A stretch of 48,379 nt of DNA from Acidimicrobiia bacterium (GCA_022827785.1 JAJEIM010000016.1:1-48379); one strand, 5' to 3'; positions 7,989 through 17,063 are shown, counted from the stretch's first letter. Notes: generated by a model not told the origin, from the letters alone. Program-made: numbers and translations.

Positions 7989-9071
7989 TCAGGCTGAGGT
8001 GGCGGCGTCCCGCTCGGCCTGCTTGTCGAAGTCGTTGATGGTGTCGATGAACTCGTTGGTGTAAACCGACTCGGGATCGAAACCGTCGCCGAGGGTGCCC
8101 CGCGATGCGAGCAGGTCGATGTAGGCCGTCCACGAATCCGGACGGTTCCAACCCAACCTGTTGCCGGAGTCCTCATAAGGCAACTGCCGCTTGATGCTCT
8201 CCTCGATGGCCAGCTTGTCGAACCCCTCGGGATCGCCCACCTGGTCGGGGCGCTCAGCGGCGATCGCATCCAGGCCGGCCCTCGGATCGGCGTGGGTGTA
8301 CTCCGCCGCCCGGGCAATGGGCCGCAGCAAGCACTCGACGAGGTCGGGGTTGTCGTCGATCAGCTCCTGCTGGACCACGATGCTGGCCCCGTTGAGCAAC
8401 CCGAACTCGCCAAGATCGAACTCGTTCAGTTCGACCTCGAAGCCCAGTTCGATCACGTTGAAGTAGTCCGAGAAGTAGGCCACGATCCGGTCACTGTCGA
8501 AAGCGGCGGCCGTGGTTCCACCGGCCCCGGTCTCGATGATCTCCACATCGGTCTCCGGGTCGATGCCTTCCGCCGCCAGCATGCTCTCGAAGAACGGGAC
8601 CTCACCGGCCGTGGCTTCCGACACACCCAGCGTCTGGCCCGCGAACGATTGGATGGTGTTGTAGGGCGATCCTGCCGGCGTCACCAGCGCGTAGATGAGC
8701 CGGTTCTGGAGAACGAACACAACCTTCAGGTCTTCGCCGAGGGCAACCGCGTCGACGATCGGGCCGGGATCGGCCAGACCGAACTCCACATTGTTGGCAA
8801 CAACCTGCTGGACCACCGAGGCGCTGCCGTCGGCAAACTCGATATTGACCGAGATCCCCTCCTCCTCGTAGTAGCCGAGCGACTCGGCTACGAAGATCGA
8901 GTAGAACGGAACCGCGAACGGGAACGGAAGGAGGAAGGTGGTCTCCCGCAGTTCACCGTCGACCGCGCATCCGGCACCGGACGACTCGGGGTCATCTCCG
9001 CAGGCTGCCGCGACCAGCGCGAGCGCCAGTAGCCCTGCTACCGCACCCGCCCATCTCGAGTTTCTTCTCAT
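7989..9071 (-). CDS. NMT1/SsuA-type ABC substrate-binding lipoprotein
   Basis: 360 residues starting at ATG 9071, which has a strong ribosome site (GGAGGG) just upstream; longer frames reaching 9155 lack one. Residues 1-23 are a lipoprotein signal (MRRNSRW, a hydrophobic run, LVAAAC with the lipid Cys at 24). The mature part has the NMT1/THI5-like pattern: VAESLGYYEEEGISV, then GLADPGPIVDA, then a GGTTAA loop. This family binds pyrimidine precursors of thiamine, sulphonates, nitrate or similar small anions and N-compounds for an ABC importer. No permease or ATPase gene lies nearby, so it must use one encoded elsewhere. Its position beside an N-heterocycle catabolic cluster suggests, but does not prove, a related ligand. 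Confidence 0.85.
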   Translation of the reverse strand: MRRNSRWAGAVAGLLALALVAAACGDDPESSGAGCAVDGELRETTFLLPFPFAVPFYSIFVAESLGYYEEEGISVNIEFADGSASVVQQVVANNVEFGLADPGPIVDAVALGEDLKVVFVLQNRLIYALVTPAGSPYNTIQSFAGQTLGVSEATAGEVPFFESMLAAEGIDPETDVEIIETGAGGTTAAAFDSDRIVAYFSDYFNVIELGFEVELNEFDLGEFGLLNGASIVVQQELIDDNPDLVECLLRPIARAAEYTHADPRAGLDAIAAERPDQVGDPEGFDKLAIEESIKRQLPYEDSGNRLGWNRPDSWTAYIDLLASRGTLGDGFDPESVYTNEFIDTINDFDKQAERDAATSA

Positions 9072-9264
9072 GCTCCCTCCAAGTGTGTGGGCTACCGATC
9101 TGAATCGGCGCGGTGAAGCGTACACGACGGCGTATAGCGCGTTCCGAGCCGGCACCCTGACACGCCGGGGCTAACCTATGGCGTCGGCCGCCGCGGTCGG
9201 CCTGGCCACCCGGTTAACGATCTGCGATCCCCCGGCGGTTGGCCACGTCAGCAAAGGAGCCGAA

Positions 9265-9666
9265 GTGGGCAGGACCGCGATCAACAGCCCCGAATACCAC
9301 GTCCCGATCGACGGCTTCGCACAGATCATCGCCGCCGAACCCGGTACCCGGACCCTCTACGTGAGTGGGCTGACCTCCCGGACCGCCGACGGCACGATCG
9401 TCGGGATCGACGACATGGCTACCCAAGCCCGCCAAGTCCTCGTCAACATGGCCAACGTGCTGGATGCCGCCGGCGCCACTCTGGACGATGTGGTACAGAT
9501 CCGAACCTACGTGACCGACATCGGCCTGTGGGACGCGATCGAGCCGGTCTGGCGCGCCTACTGGGGCGACGTGTGGCCGGCTTCGACTCTGGTTCAGATC
9601 GAGCGGCTGTTCGACCCGAGGCAAATGATCGAGATGGAGGCGATTGCCCGAATCGAGCGCTCGTGA
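9265..9666 (+). CDS. RidA/YjgF/UK114-family protein
   Basis: 133 residues from GTG 9265, chosen because AAAGGAG sits 6 bases upstream; the frame is open back to 9178 but that part does not look like the family. It has the family pattern RTYVTDIGLWDAIEPVWRAY, then WPASTLVQIERL and IEMEAIA. RidA enzymes hydrolyse reactive enamine/imine intermediates. The catalytic Arg of true RidA (in the PAR motif) is replaced here by Ser (PAS), so this is more likely one of the sister Rid groups found in catabolic operons than a housekeeping imine deaminase. It directly precedes the molybdenum hydroxylase genes on the same strand (20-base gap). Confidence 0.85.
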   Translation: MGRTAINSPEYHVPIDGFAQIIAAEPGTRTLYVSGLTSRTADGTIVGIDDMATQARQVLVNMANVLDAAGATLDDVVQIRTYVTDIGLWDAIEPVWRAYWGDVWPASTLVQIERLFDPRQMIEMEAIARIERS

Positions 9667-9686
9667 AGCCGGCCGTGAGGTAGGCC

Positions 9687-10559
9687 GTGATACCGGCGCC
9701 GTTCAGCTACTTCGCACCGGATACGCTCGAAGAGGCGCTGTCGCTCCTCGGCGAGTACGGCGAGTCGGCCAAGATCCTGGCCGGCGGGCAGAGCCTGCTG
9801 CCCCTGATGGCATTCCGCCTGGTTCGACCCGAGGTGCTGGTCGATCTCGGGGGAATCGAGGCGCTGAGCCGGTACGAACTGGCCGGTGGACGGCTGACGA
9901 TCGGGTCCATGGTCACCCATCGCACCATCGAGTTGGATCACCGGATCACCTCCCGGTGCGACATGCTGCGGGAAGCCCTTGACGTGTTAGGCCACGTCGC
10001 TATCCGCAACGTCGGCACGGTCGGCGGAAGCCTCGCCCACGCCGATCCGGCCGGCGAGTGGCTCGCCGTCGCGCTCGCCCTGGACGGGCGGATAATGGTG
10101 ACCGGACCGCGGGGCAACCGCGACGTGGCGGCGGACGGCTTCGCCACCGGATGGATGACCAGTTGCCTGTCGCCGGACGAGATCGTGACCGGAGTACGCC
10201 TAGACATGCCCGGACCGGGAACCGGCTCCGCATTCGAGGAGGTGGCACGGAGGCATGGCGATTTCGCCGTGGTCGGCGTGGCGGCCAGGGTGTCGGTCGA
10301 GGGGGAGGCAGTCACCGGCGCCAGGATTGCGCTGGCCGGCGCCGCCTCGACCCCGATCCGGGCTCACCGGGCCGAGGCGCTGCTAACGGGTACGACCCTG
10401 TCCGGCCCGGATCTGGACGCCGCCTGCGAGGCGGCTGCCTCGGAGACCGATCCGGTGGCCGACCTGCATGGAAGCGTGGAATACAAGCGGCGCCTGGCGC
10501 GGGTATTGACCCGTCGAGCCGTATCGCGCGCCTACCGCCGGGCATCGGCACCGGCATGA
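9687..10559 (+). CDS. Molybdenum hydroxylase FAD-binding (medium) subunit
   Basis: 290 residues from GTG 9687, with GAGGT 7 bases upstream. The N-terminal part carries AKILAGGQSLLPLM, the first FAD-binding loop, and later AIRNVGTVGGSLAHADPAGE, the second FAD-binding motif (T-x-G-G-x3-H-x-D-P). These are diagnostic of the CoxM/CutM/XdhB family, which passes electrons from the 2Fe-2S subunit to the final acceptor. A C-terminal CO-dehydrogenase flavoprotein domain follows. It overlaps the 2Fe-2S subunit gene by ATGA (10556-10559), so the subunits are probably made in fixed ratio. Confidence 0.93.
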   Translation: MIPAPFSYFAPDTLEEALSLLGEYGESAKILAGGQSLLPLMAFRLVRPEVLVDLGGIEALSRYELAGGRLTIGSMVTHRTIELDHRITSRCDMLREALDVLGHVAIRNVGTVGGSLAHADPAGEWLAVALALDGRIMVTGPRGNRDVAADGFATGWMTSCLSPDEIVTGVRLDMPGPGTGSAFEEVARRHGDFAVVGVAARVSVEGEAVTGARIALAGAASTPIRAHRAEALLTGTTLSGPDLDAACEAAASETDPVADLHGSVEYKRRLARVLTRRAVSRAYRRASAPA

Positions 10560-11041
10560 CCCGGGACCTTCACAGCATCGTCCTGAACGTCAACGGCGAC
10601 GAGGTGACGGTACGGGTGGAGGCCCGCCAGACGCTGGCCGGAATGCTGCGGGACCAGTTGGGTCTGACCGGGACCAACCTCGGCTGCGAGCATGGGGTGT
10701 GCGGCGCCTGCACCGTGCTCCTCGGCGGCAGGACTGCCCGCTCGTGCACGTTGCTGGCGGTCCAGGCCAATGGCCGGTCGGTCACCACCGTGGAGGGCCT
10801 AGCGGCTGACGGAGACCCGTTGCACCCGGTCCAGCAAGCCTTCGCCGACCACCACGCCCTCCAGTGCGGCTTCTGTACCCCGGGGTTCCTGCTGACCACC
10901 ATCGAGTATCTGGACGAGGAACCCGAGGCTGACCCCGACTCCATCCGGGAGCGTCTGTCTGCCAACCTCTGCCGCTGTACCGGGTACCACAACATCGTGG
11001 CGGCCGTGAAGGACCTCCTCGAGCGCCGGACAGGTCGATGA
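10556..11041 (+). CDS. Molybdenum hydroxylase [2Fe-2S] (small) subunit
   Basis: 161 residues. The N-terminal plant-ferredoxin-like domain has GCEHGVCGACTV with a further Cys in ARSCTL (cluster II). The C-terminal helical domain has QCGFCTPGF and NLCRCTGYHNI (cluster I, next to the Mo cofactor). All eight cluster Cys are visible. It carries electrons from the molybdopterin centre of the large subunit to FAD in the medium subunit. It is coupled by ATGA overlaps to the genes on both sides (10556-10559, 11038-11041). Confidence 0.95.
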   Translation: MTRDLHSIVLNVNGDEVTVRVEARQTLAGMLRDQLGLTGTNLGCEHGVCGACTVLLGGRTARSCTLLAVQANGRSVTTVEGLAADGDPLHPVQQAFADHHALQCGFCTPGFLLTTIEYLDEEPEADPDSIRERLSANLCRCTGYHNIVAAVKDLLERRTGR

Positions 11042-13365
11042 AACAAGTCGGAGAGGCCCTTCCCCGGCGCGAGGATGGCCGGCTCCTGCGAGGAAGAGCC
11101 CGTTACATGGCGGACCTGGCGTTCGATGACTCGCTGGACGCGATCGTGGTCCGCAGTCCCTTCGCCCGGGCCCGTATCCTGTCGATTGACGCGAGCGCCG
11201 CGCTCGCAGCCGACGGCGTGGTGGCGGTGCTGACCGCTGATGATCTGGTGGGGGTCGAACCGGCTCTTACCAGGCAGTTCTACTCGTTGACTCCCGCATT
11301 CATAGAACGCCACCAGGTGTTCCTAGGCCCTTACCGGGAACCGGTCCTCGCCAGGGACCGGGTGTCGCGGATGGGCGAACCGGTGGCGTTCCTGATCGCC
11401 ACCGACCGGAGAGCCGCCGAGGATGCCGCCGAACTGGTGGAGGTGGACTACGAACCGCTCGACCCGATCGTCGATCCGCTCCGGGCGATAGCGCCGGGCA
11501 GCGACCTGGTGGTATCCGATGTACCCGGAAACATCCAGGCGTCCTTCCACATCATCGTCGGGGATCCCACGAGCGCCGTCGAGGCGGCTGAGCGGAAGGT
11601 GAGCGGCCGGTTCCGCATCGGACGATCGGTGGGGTCACCAATCGAGACCCGGGGCGCGGTCGGGATACCAGCCACCGGCAGCGAGCCCCTGACGGTCTGG
11701 TCCTCGACCCAGATTCCGCACATCCTCCGCGCCTACCTGGCCGAGTTCCTCCGATGCCCGGAGGAGGACCTTCGGGTGGCTGCACCCGACATGGGCGGGA
11801 GCTTCGGCGGGGGCATCTATGCGGAGGAGCTTCTGGTGGCGTTCGCGGCCCGCCTGCTCGGCCAGCCCGTGCGGTGGCTGGAGGACCGCCGTGAGAATCT
11901 GGCCAACGCTCGCCATTCCCGAGATCAGATCATCGACGCGTTGCTGGCGTACGACACATCGGGGAGCTTCCGGGCCCTCGAGATGCACATCGTCCAGGAC
12001 TGCGGATCGGCCAACCTGTTCGGGCTGACGCTGCCCTTCAACATCGCCTCCCACGCCCGGGGCCAGTTCGCCATCGACCACTTCGACGTAACGGGCCTGT
12101 GCGTCCTCACCAACAAGACCCGGAACACCCCGGTACGCGGCGCCGGGCGCCCGGAGGCCACCTTCGTGCTCGATCGCCTGGTGGACATGGCCGCCACCGA
12201 TCTCGGGATCGATCCGGCGGACCTGCGCCACCGTAACCTGATTCCGGCTCGGGAGATGCCGCGGGACATGGGCATGCTGTACCGGGACGGAGCGCCGATG
12301 GTGTACGACTCCGGTGACTTCCCCGACCAGCTCCGGACCGCTCTCGAGGCCTTTGACTACTGGGGGAAGCGCCGACGGCAAGATGAGGCCGCCGGTAGCA
12401 ACCTCGCCCTCGGCATCGGAGTCTCGTCGCATGTGGAAGCCACCGGACTGGGTCCTCATGAGACCGCCCGCGTCGAGATCGATGACTCGGGGACGGTTGT
12501 CCTCACCTGCGGGTCCAACCCGCACGGCCAGAGCCACGCCACCACCCTCGCCCAGGTAGCCGGGGAGACCCTCGGCATCCGGTACGACCGGATCGAGACT
12601 CGCTTCGGCGACACGGGGCTCCTGGAGCGGGGCGGAGGCACCTTCGGAAGCCGTAGCGCGGTCACGGCGGGTGCCGTGGTCCACGGCGCCTCGGTCGAGT
12701 TGCGCCGGCGAATACTCGATCTCGCGTCGGAGATGCTCGAATGTGACCCGGCCGACCTCATCATCCGGGATGGTTATGTGAGCCCGCGAGGCGTACCGGG
12801 CATCTCCGTGAGTTTCGCCGAGTTGGCCACCGGCGGCGCGCCGCTGCGCGCCGAGGACGAATTCGTCCCCCCGACCGTCACTCTCGGATCGGGAACCCAT
12901 ATCGCATCGGTGGCGGTGGACCGGGAAACCGGGGTCGTCAACCTGACCGGTTACGTGGTGGTGGACGACTGCGGCACGGTACTGAACCCGATGGTGGTGG
13001 ACGGCCAGCAACACGGTGGAGTAGCCCACGGGATCGGCAACGCGCTCCTCGAGGAGGCGGTGTACGACGAAGGCGGCCAGCTCCTGTCGGGGACGTTCAT
13101 CGACTACCTGCTACCCACCGCCGCAGACGTCCCCGACATCGAGATCATCCACCGCCCCCACCCCACCCCGCTCAACACCCTGGGCGTGAAAGGAGCGGGG
13201 GAAGGCTCGACAGCTTCCGCCCCCGGCGCGATCGCCAACGCCGTCGTGGACGCGCTCCGGCCGTTGCGGATCGAGATCAACGAGCTGCCGATCACCCCCC
13301 AGCGCCTGGTGGAGTTGATCCGCGCGGCCGAGGCCGAGCAGGTCGAGGGCTTGGCCGGAAATTAG
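11038..13365 (+). CDS. Molybdenum hydroxylase molybdopterin-binding (large) subunit, VRGAGR type
   Basis: 775 residues, normal length for the xanthine dehydrogenase / CoxL-like family. GEALPRREDGRLLRGRARY opens the Ald_Xan_dh_C domain; Mo-cofactor loops include GGSFGGGI and later GQSHATTLAQV. The catalytic Glu lies in VKGAGEGS near residue 719. The loop beside the metal reads PVRGAGRPE near 364. True (form I) CO dehydrogenase has AYRCSFR there with the Cys that carries copper, so this is not a CO oxidiser by motif. It is more like the 'form II' group, whose substrates are mostly unknown. It completes the M-S-L operon with the two upstream genes; the amidohydrolase after it suggests a cyclic amide or N-heterocycle substrate. 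Confidence 0.93.
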   Translation: MKQVGEALPRREDGRLLRGRARYMADLAFDDSLDAIVVRSPFARARILSIDASAALAADGVVAVLTADDLVGVEPALTRQFYSLTPAFIERHQVFLGPYREPVLARDRVSRMGEPVAFLIATDRRAAEDAAELVEVDYEPLDPIVDPLRAIAPGSDLVVSDVPGNIQASFHIIVGDPTSAVEAAERKVSGRFRIGRSVGSPIETRGAVGIPATGSEPLTVWSSTQIPHILRAYLAEFLRCPEEDLRVAAPDMGGSFGGGIYAEELLVAFAARLLGQPVRWLEDRRENLANARHSRDQIIDALLAYDTSGSFRALEMHIVQDCGSANLFGLTLPFNIASHARGQFAIDHFDVTGLCVLTNKTRNTPVRGAGRPEATFVLDRLVDMAATDLGIDPADLRHRNLIPAREMPRDMGMLYRDGAPMVYDSGDFPDQLRTALEAFDYWGKRRRQDEAAGSNLALGIGVSSHVEATGLGPHETARVEIDDSGTVVLTCGSNPHGQSHATTLAQVAGETLGIRYDRIETRFGDTGLLERGGGTFGSRSAVTAGAVVHGASVELRRRILDLASEMLECDPADLIIRDGYVSPRGVPGISVSFAELATGGAPLRAEDEFVPPTVTLGSGTHIASVAVDRETGVVNLTGYVVVDDCGTVLNPMVVDGQQHGGVAHGIGNALLEEAVYDEGGQLLSGTFIDYLLPTAADVPDIEIIHRPHPTPLNTLGVKGAGEGSTASAPGAIANAVVDALRPLRIEINELPITPQRLVELIRAAEAEQVEGLAGN

Positions 13366-13405
13366 GGTGGGGAGTACATCCCGACGGACCGCCAAGGAGC
13401 TAAGT

Positions 13406-14794
13406 ATGCCCGCATTCGATCTCGCCGTAGTCGGTGGTTCCGTCTGGACCGCCCGAGGTTTCACCGAACGGACAGACATCCTGGTACGGGGCGAGCAGAT
13501 CGTCGAACTGCGGCCGAGCGGGGACGGCGCGGTGGACGCGACCGAGGTCGTAGACGCGACCGATCGCCTGGTGATCCCCGGTTTCATCGACACGCACACC
13601 CACCAGCGGGATCCGGGCTTCACCCACAAGGAAGACATCACCAGCGCCACCCGGGGAGCCGCGGTGGGCGGGGTGACCACCACGGTGGGCATGCCCAACG
13701 TCGACCCGCCCACCACCACGCCGGAGCGCTACCGGGCCCTGATCGAGGACCAGTCCCGGCGGGCCGTGGTCGACTTCAACCACAACCCCTCCCCCACCAA
13801 CGTGGAGATGGTGGCCGAGATGGCGGAGATGGGCGCGCTGGGTTTCAAGGTCTTCATGGTGGTCGACGCCGCCCGCAGCTACCCGCACATGCCCGGCCTG
13901 GGTGTCCACCGCCACGACGACCTGGTTCGGATCATGGAAGCGGTGGGAGCGACCGGCCGACCGCTGATGGTCCATCCCAACGATCAGGCCGTGCTGGGCC
14001 TGATCGAACACGCTCATTTCGACGCCGGCAAGATGGACCCCGAGTCCTACTCGAAAGCCGAATGGATGTATGACGGGATGGTGTGGAACAGCGGGGTGGC
14101 CACCCTGATCGAGCTCAACCGTGGCGTGGGGGGGCCGCTGCACGTGCTCCACATGATGTCGGACCGGACCGTGGAGTTGATCCGCCGGGCCAAGGCTGAC
14201 GGGCAGGACGTCACGGCCGAGGTGAACGCCTTCGGCCTGTTCCACAGCGACTGGGACGAGATCGCCCACATGGGCCCTCTGGCCATCGGACGGTGCCTCA
14301 AGCCGGAGTGGAGGGAGTCACTCTGGGAGGGAATCGCCGACGGCACCATCGACGTGCTGGGGACCGATCACGCCCCCCACACCCTCGAGGAAAAGGCGAC
14401 CGGATGGGACAACATGTGGGCCACACCCACCGGCACCCCCCAGCTCCAGCACTACCTGATGAAGCTACTGGACTCCTCACACCGGGGGCTGATCTCCCTC
14501 GACAACGTGGTGCGGATCGGCGCCTACAACCCGGCGCGACGGTTCGGCCTGTACCCGCGCAAGGGCACCATCGAGGTCGGGGCTGACGCCGACCTAGTGG
14601 TGATCGACTACCACGCCGAGCACACCGTCACCCGAGAGGAGGTGCTCTCCAAGGCCGGATACTCCGGTTACGAAGGTCAGACCCTCAAAGGGGTTCCCGT
14701 CCTGACCACCGTGCGGGGCAAAGTCGTGGCCCGCGACGGGGTGGTCACCGCGGAGCCGGGATACGGGGAGTTCGTTACCCCGGTACCTGCCTGA
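13406..14794 (+). CDS. Cyclic amidohydrolase (dihydroorotase / allantoinase / hydantoinase type)
   Basis: 462 residues starting at ATG 13406, with AAGGAG well placed upstream (the frame is open from 13367). It has the amidohydrolase TIM-barrel set: FIDTHTHQRDPGFTHKED (first metal His pair), LGFKVFMVVD (Lys expected to be carboxylated and bridge two metals), VLGTDHAPHT (catalytic Asp), and a C-terminal GADADLVVID. The HKED element after the His pair is typical of allantoinase and dihydroorotase-like enzymes. It hydrolyses cyclic amides or ureides. Lying 40 bases after the Mo hydroxylase on the same strand, it probably opens the ring the hydroxylase oxidises. A pyrimidine housekeeping role is unlikely, as no pyr genes are nearby. 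Confidence 0.88.
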   Translation: MPAFDLAVVGGSVWTARGFTERTDILVRGEQIVELRPSGDGAVDATEVVDATDRLVIPGFIDTHTHQRDPGFTHKEDITSATRGAAVGGVTTTVGMPNVDPPTTTPERYRALIEDQSRRAVVDFNHNPSPTNVEMVAEMAEMGALGFKVFMVVDAARSYPHMPGLGVHRHDDLVRIMEAVGATGRPLMVHPNDQAVLGLIEHAHFDAGKMDPESYSKAEWMYDGMVWNSGVATLIELNRGVGGPLHVLHMMSDRTVELIRRAKADGQDVTAEVNAFGLFHSDWDEIAHMGPLAIGRCLKPEWRESLWEGIADGTIDVLGTDHAPHTLEEKATGWDNMWATPTGTPQLQHYLMKLLDSSHRGLISLDNVVRIGAYNPARRFGLYPRKGTIEVGADADLVVIDYHAEHTVTREEVLSKAGYSGYEGQTLKGVPVLTTVRGKVVARDGVVTAEPGYGEFVTPVPA

Positions 14795-14875
14795 ACCCTC
14801 CCGGTAACTAGGGCGTATTCACGCTGTGCCCGTTCGTTAGCCATCGCGGGTCGCGTGGCCGCAACGCAGAACAAC

Positions 14876-14948
14876 CGTGGTCGGCCTGTGGCGCGGCGGA
14901 GGGATATAGCGGTCCACAGCACGCCGTCGGCAACGCAGACCGACCACG
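14876..14948. terminator. Nested dyad between convergent genes
   Basis: CGTGGTCGG (14876-14884) pairs with CCGACCACG (14940-14948), and inside it CTGTGG (14886-14891) pairs with CCACAG (14914-14919). It sits 5 bases past the stop of the leftward oxidoreductase and about 80 past the rightward amidohydrolase, so it could end both transcripts. A direct repeat GCAACGCAGA (14861-14870, 14930-14939) partly overlaps it. Confidence 0.4.
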
Positions 14949-14953
14949 ATCAA

Positions 14954-16027
14954 CTAGGCGAAGTTGGGGGCAACCTCCTCCTGGAACCGGGTCCACTGCT
15001 CGATCAGGTGGTCCACCGTGTGGTAGATGAACTTCATCTCGAAGGCGGTGCAACCCGACTCGATGTAGCGGCCGATCTCCTCAGCCACGTCGTCGGGCGA
15101 GCCGATCAGTGATGCCGCCCAGATGGCATCCAGCGTGTCGGTGCGCTCCTCGGGCGAGAGGTGATGGCCCGTGGTTCCCGCATAGCCCTCCTCGAAGGCC
15201 AGCATGGTCGGTTCCGCCTCGGCCCGAGCCTGCTCCGTCGTGTCGGCCAGGTACACCTGGATCTCGGTGCCGGCGGTGAACTTCTCCGGGTCACGACCTC
15301 TCGCCTCCATGCGCCGGTGGATATCCGCTATCGCAGCCGGGAACTGGGGCGGGGTGATCCAGAATGACAGCCACCCGTCGGCGTAGTCGGCGATCATCTC
15401 CAGCGACTTCTCCGCCGAACCGCCGATCCAGATCGGTGGATACGGCTTCTGAACCGGTTTCGGATAGACCTCGGCGTCCTCGAAGCTGCTGAACTCGCCG
15501 CGGAAGGTGGCCTTGTCCTTGGTCCAGACCTCGCGCATCGCCTCGAAGACTTCGCGCGTGTGGCGGACCTTGGTCCCCCGCGAGATCCCCATCACCTCGA
15601 ACTCGACATTGTGGGTGCTCAACGGGGCGCCCTGGCCCACACCCAACTCGAGCCGGCCGTTGCTCAGGACGTCGACGTTGGCGATCTGCTTGGCCGTCCC
15701 CAACGCTTCCCGGTACGGGAGGCACAGGACCGCCAGACCGAGGCGGATGTTCTCGGTTATGCCGGCGATGTAGGCGAGGTTGGTTATCGACTCGAGGAAC
15801 AGGGGCTGGTAGTCGTCACGAGCGGAGGCTTCCCAGAATGTCTCCCGCGAACCGCACGAGATGTGCACGGAATCGAGCAACCGGTTCCAGACGAAGTAGT
15901 CATGTACCCAGAGGGTGTCGAAACCAAGACGGTCGGCCTCCGCCGAGGAACGGTGAAGGGCGTCGACACCCGACAGGGGGCCGGCGCACGTAACTCGTAC
16001 GCCGAAACGCGGCTGCTTGGAGGTCAT
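14954..16027 (-). CDS. Luciferase-like (LLM) flavin/F420-dependent oxidoreductase
   Basis: 357 residues. The family pattern is clear: ADRLGFDTLWVHDYFVW, then NIRLGLAVLCLPYREA, LSNGRLELGVGQG, PYPPIWIGGSAEKSLEMIA and a C-terminal IGSPDDVAEEIGRYIESG. These are TIM-barrel enzymes that use reduced F420 or FMN for oxidoreductions, including oxygenation of small heterocycles (RutA is a distant relative). F420 use is likely for an actinobacterium but cannot be told from FMN here. It converges with the Mo hydroxylase/amidohydrolase operon and is divergent from two short-chain dehydrogenases across a 235-base gap (16028-16262) in which no gene is seen. Confidence 0.9.
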   Translation of the reverse strand: MTSKQPRFGVRVTCAGPLSGVDALHRSSAEADRLGFDTLWVHDYFVWNRLLDSVHISCGSRETFWEASARDDYQPLFLESITNLAYIAGITENIRLGLAVLCLPYREALGTAKQIANVDVLSNGRLELGVGQGAPLSTHNVEFEVMGISRGTKVRHTREVFEAMREVWTKDKATFRGEFSSFEDAEVYPKPVQKPYPPIWIGGSAEKSLEMIADYADGWLSFWITPPQFPAAIADIHRRMEARGRDPEKFTAGTEIQVYLADTTEQARAEAEPTMLAFEEGYAGTTGHHLSPEERTDTLDAIWAASLIGSPDDVAEEIGRYIESGCTAFEMKFIYHTVDHLIEQWTRFQEEVAPNFA

Positions 16028-16262
16028 GGTTCTCCGATCTGAGGCGGTATTGCGGCTGCGGGAGGCGGGTACGGCGGGCCTCCTCGCCGTGAGACTAGCC
16101 CCGGCACGTCGGCACCAATCCGGTGAGAACGAGTTGGGCAGGGGCTGGGCCGATCACACGTTGCCTTCTCGACATCCGGACCGATCAGCGAATGGGCGGC
16201 CGATCGCATAGGTCGCCGCCGCTCCTTCTAGGATCATCGCCGGCGACAAGGGGACATCCGCC

Positions 16263-17063
16263 ATGATCGAGGAACGTTTCTCAATGGCCGACCGGCGGGC
16301 AGTGGTGACCGGTGGGGGTGGTGGATTCGGCAGGGCCTTCTGCCGGATTCTGGCCGAGGCGGGAGCGGAGGTCATCCCGGTGGACATCGATCGGGCCGCC
16401 GCCGAGGAGACCGCATCGCTGGTGGCAGGATCCGGCGGCCAGGCCCGGGCAATCGAGTGCGACGTGGCGGATGCGGGCGCAGTCGAAGCGATGGCCGAGC
16501 GGCTGGCGGAGACCGGCCCGGGCGTCGACGTGCTGATCAACAACGCCGGCAACTCCCCGCCGTCCCGACGGGTGGCCGATATTCCCGTGGAGGAGTGGGA
16601 CGATGTGATCGCGGTCAACCTCCGCAGCGCCTTCCTCTGCACCCGGGCGCTTATCCCGATGATGCTGGCCACTGACAGCCCGTCCATAGTGAACATCGCC
16701 TCGGTGCTCGGGATGCGGGGTTTCCATCCGGATGTGATCTCCCAGGCCGGGTACGCAGCCTCCAAGGCAGGCATGATCGGGCTCACTCTCCAGACCGCGG
16801 CCGACTACGGGGAGTTCGGGTTGCGCGCCAACGCCGTGGCTCCCGGCTGGCACCTCGGCACCAACCTGAGCAGACGGGCCGGCAACTTCGCCACGCCCGA
16901 ACAGGAGGCCCGACTCCAGCGCACCCTCCACGAGCGGGTGCCGCTGCAACGAGCCTCGACCGCCGACGAACTCGCTCCCCTGGTCCTCTACCTGGCCAGC
17001 GATGCCTCGGCGTTCGTCAGCGGGGCGGTGATGACCCACGACGGCGGATGGACCGCCATATGA
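16263..17063 (+). CDS. Short-chain dehydrogenase/reductase (SDR) 1
   Basis: 266 residues. Classical SDR set: nucleotide-binding loop VVTGGGGGFGRAF, an Asp after the second strand (PVDIDR) favouring NAD(H), NNAGNSPP, and the catalytic YAASK. The C-terminal SDAASAFVSG-like end (SDASAFVSGAVMTHDGG) is normal for the family. Start ATG 16263 has AAGGGG about 9 bases upstream; ATG 16284 is an alternative. The substrate is probably an alcohol or ketone intermediate of the neighbouring pathway. It overlaps the next SDR gene by ATGA at 17060-17063, so the two are translated together. Confidence 0.9.
   Translation: MIEERFSMADRRAVVTGGGGGFGRAFCRILAEAGAEVIPVDIDRAAAEETASLVAGSGGQARAIECDVADAGAVEAMAERLAETGPGVDVLINNAGNSPPSRRVADIPVEEWDDVIAVNLRSAFLCTRALIPMMLATDSPSIVNIASVLGMRGFHPDVISQAGYAASKAGMIGLTLQTAADYGEFGLRANAVAPGWHLGTNLSRRAGNFATPEQEARLQRTLHERVPLQRASTADELAPLVLYLASDASAFVSGAVMTHDGGWTAI

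Noticed and set aside
9687-13365. Aerobic carbon monoxide dehydrogenase (CoxMSL)
   Set aside because: Subunit layout fits, but the large subunit has VRGAGR where true CO dehydrogenase has AYRCSFR with the Cu-binding Cys; the other large subunits in the window also lack it.
14954-16027. RutA of the Rut pyrimidine pathway, with the RidA-type gene as RutC
   Set aside because: Only general family resemblance; RutB, RutD, RutE and RutF are absent and the two genes are not in one operon.
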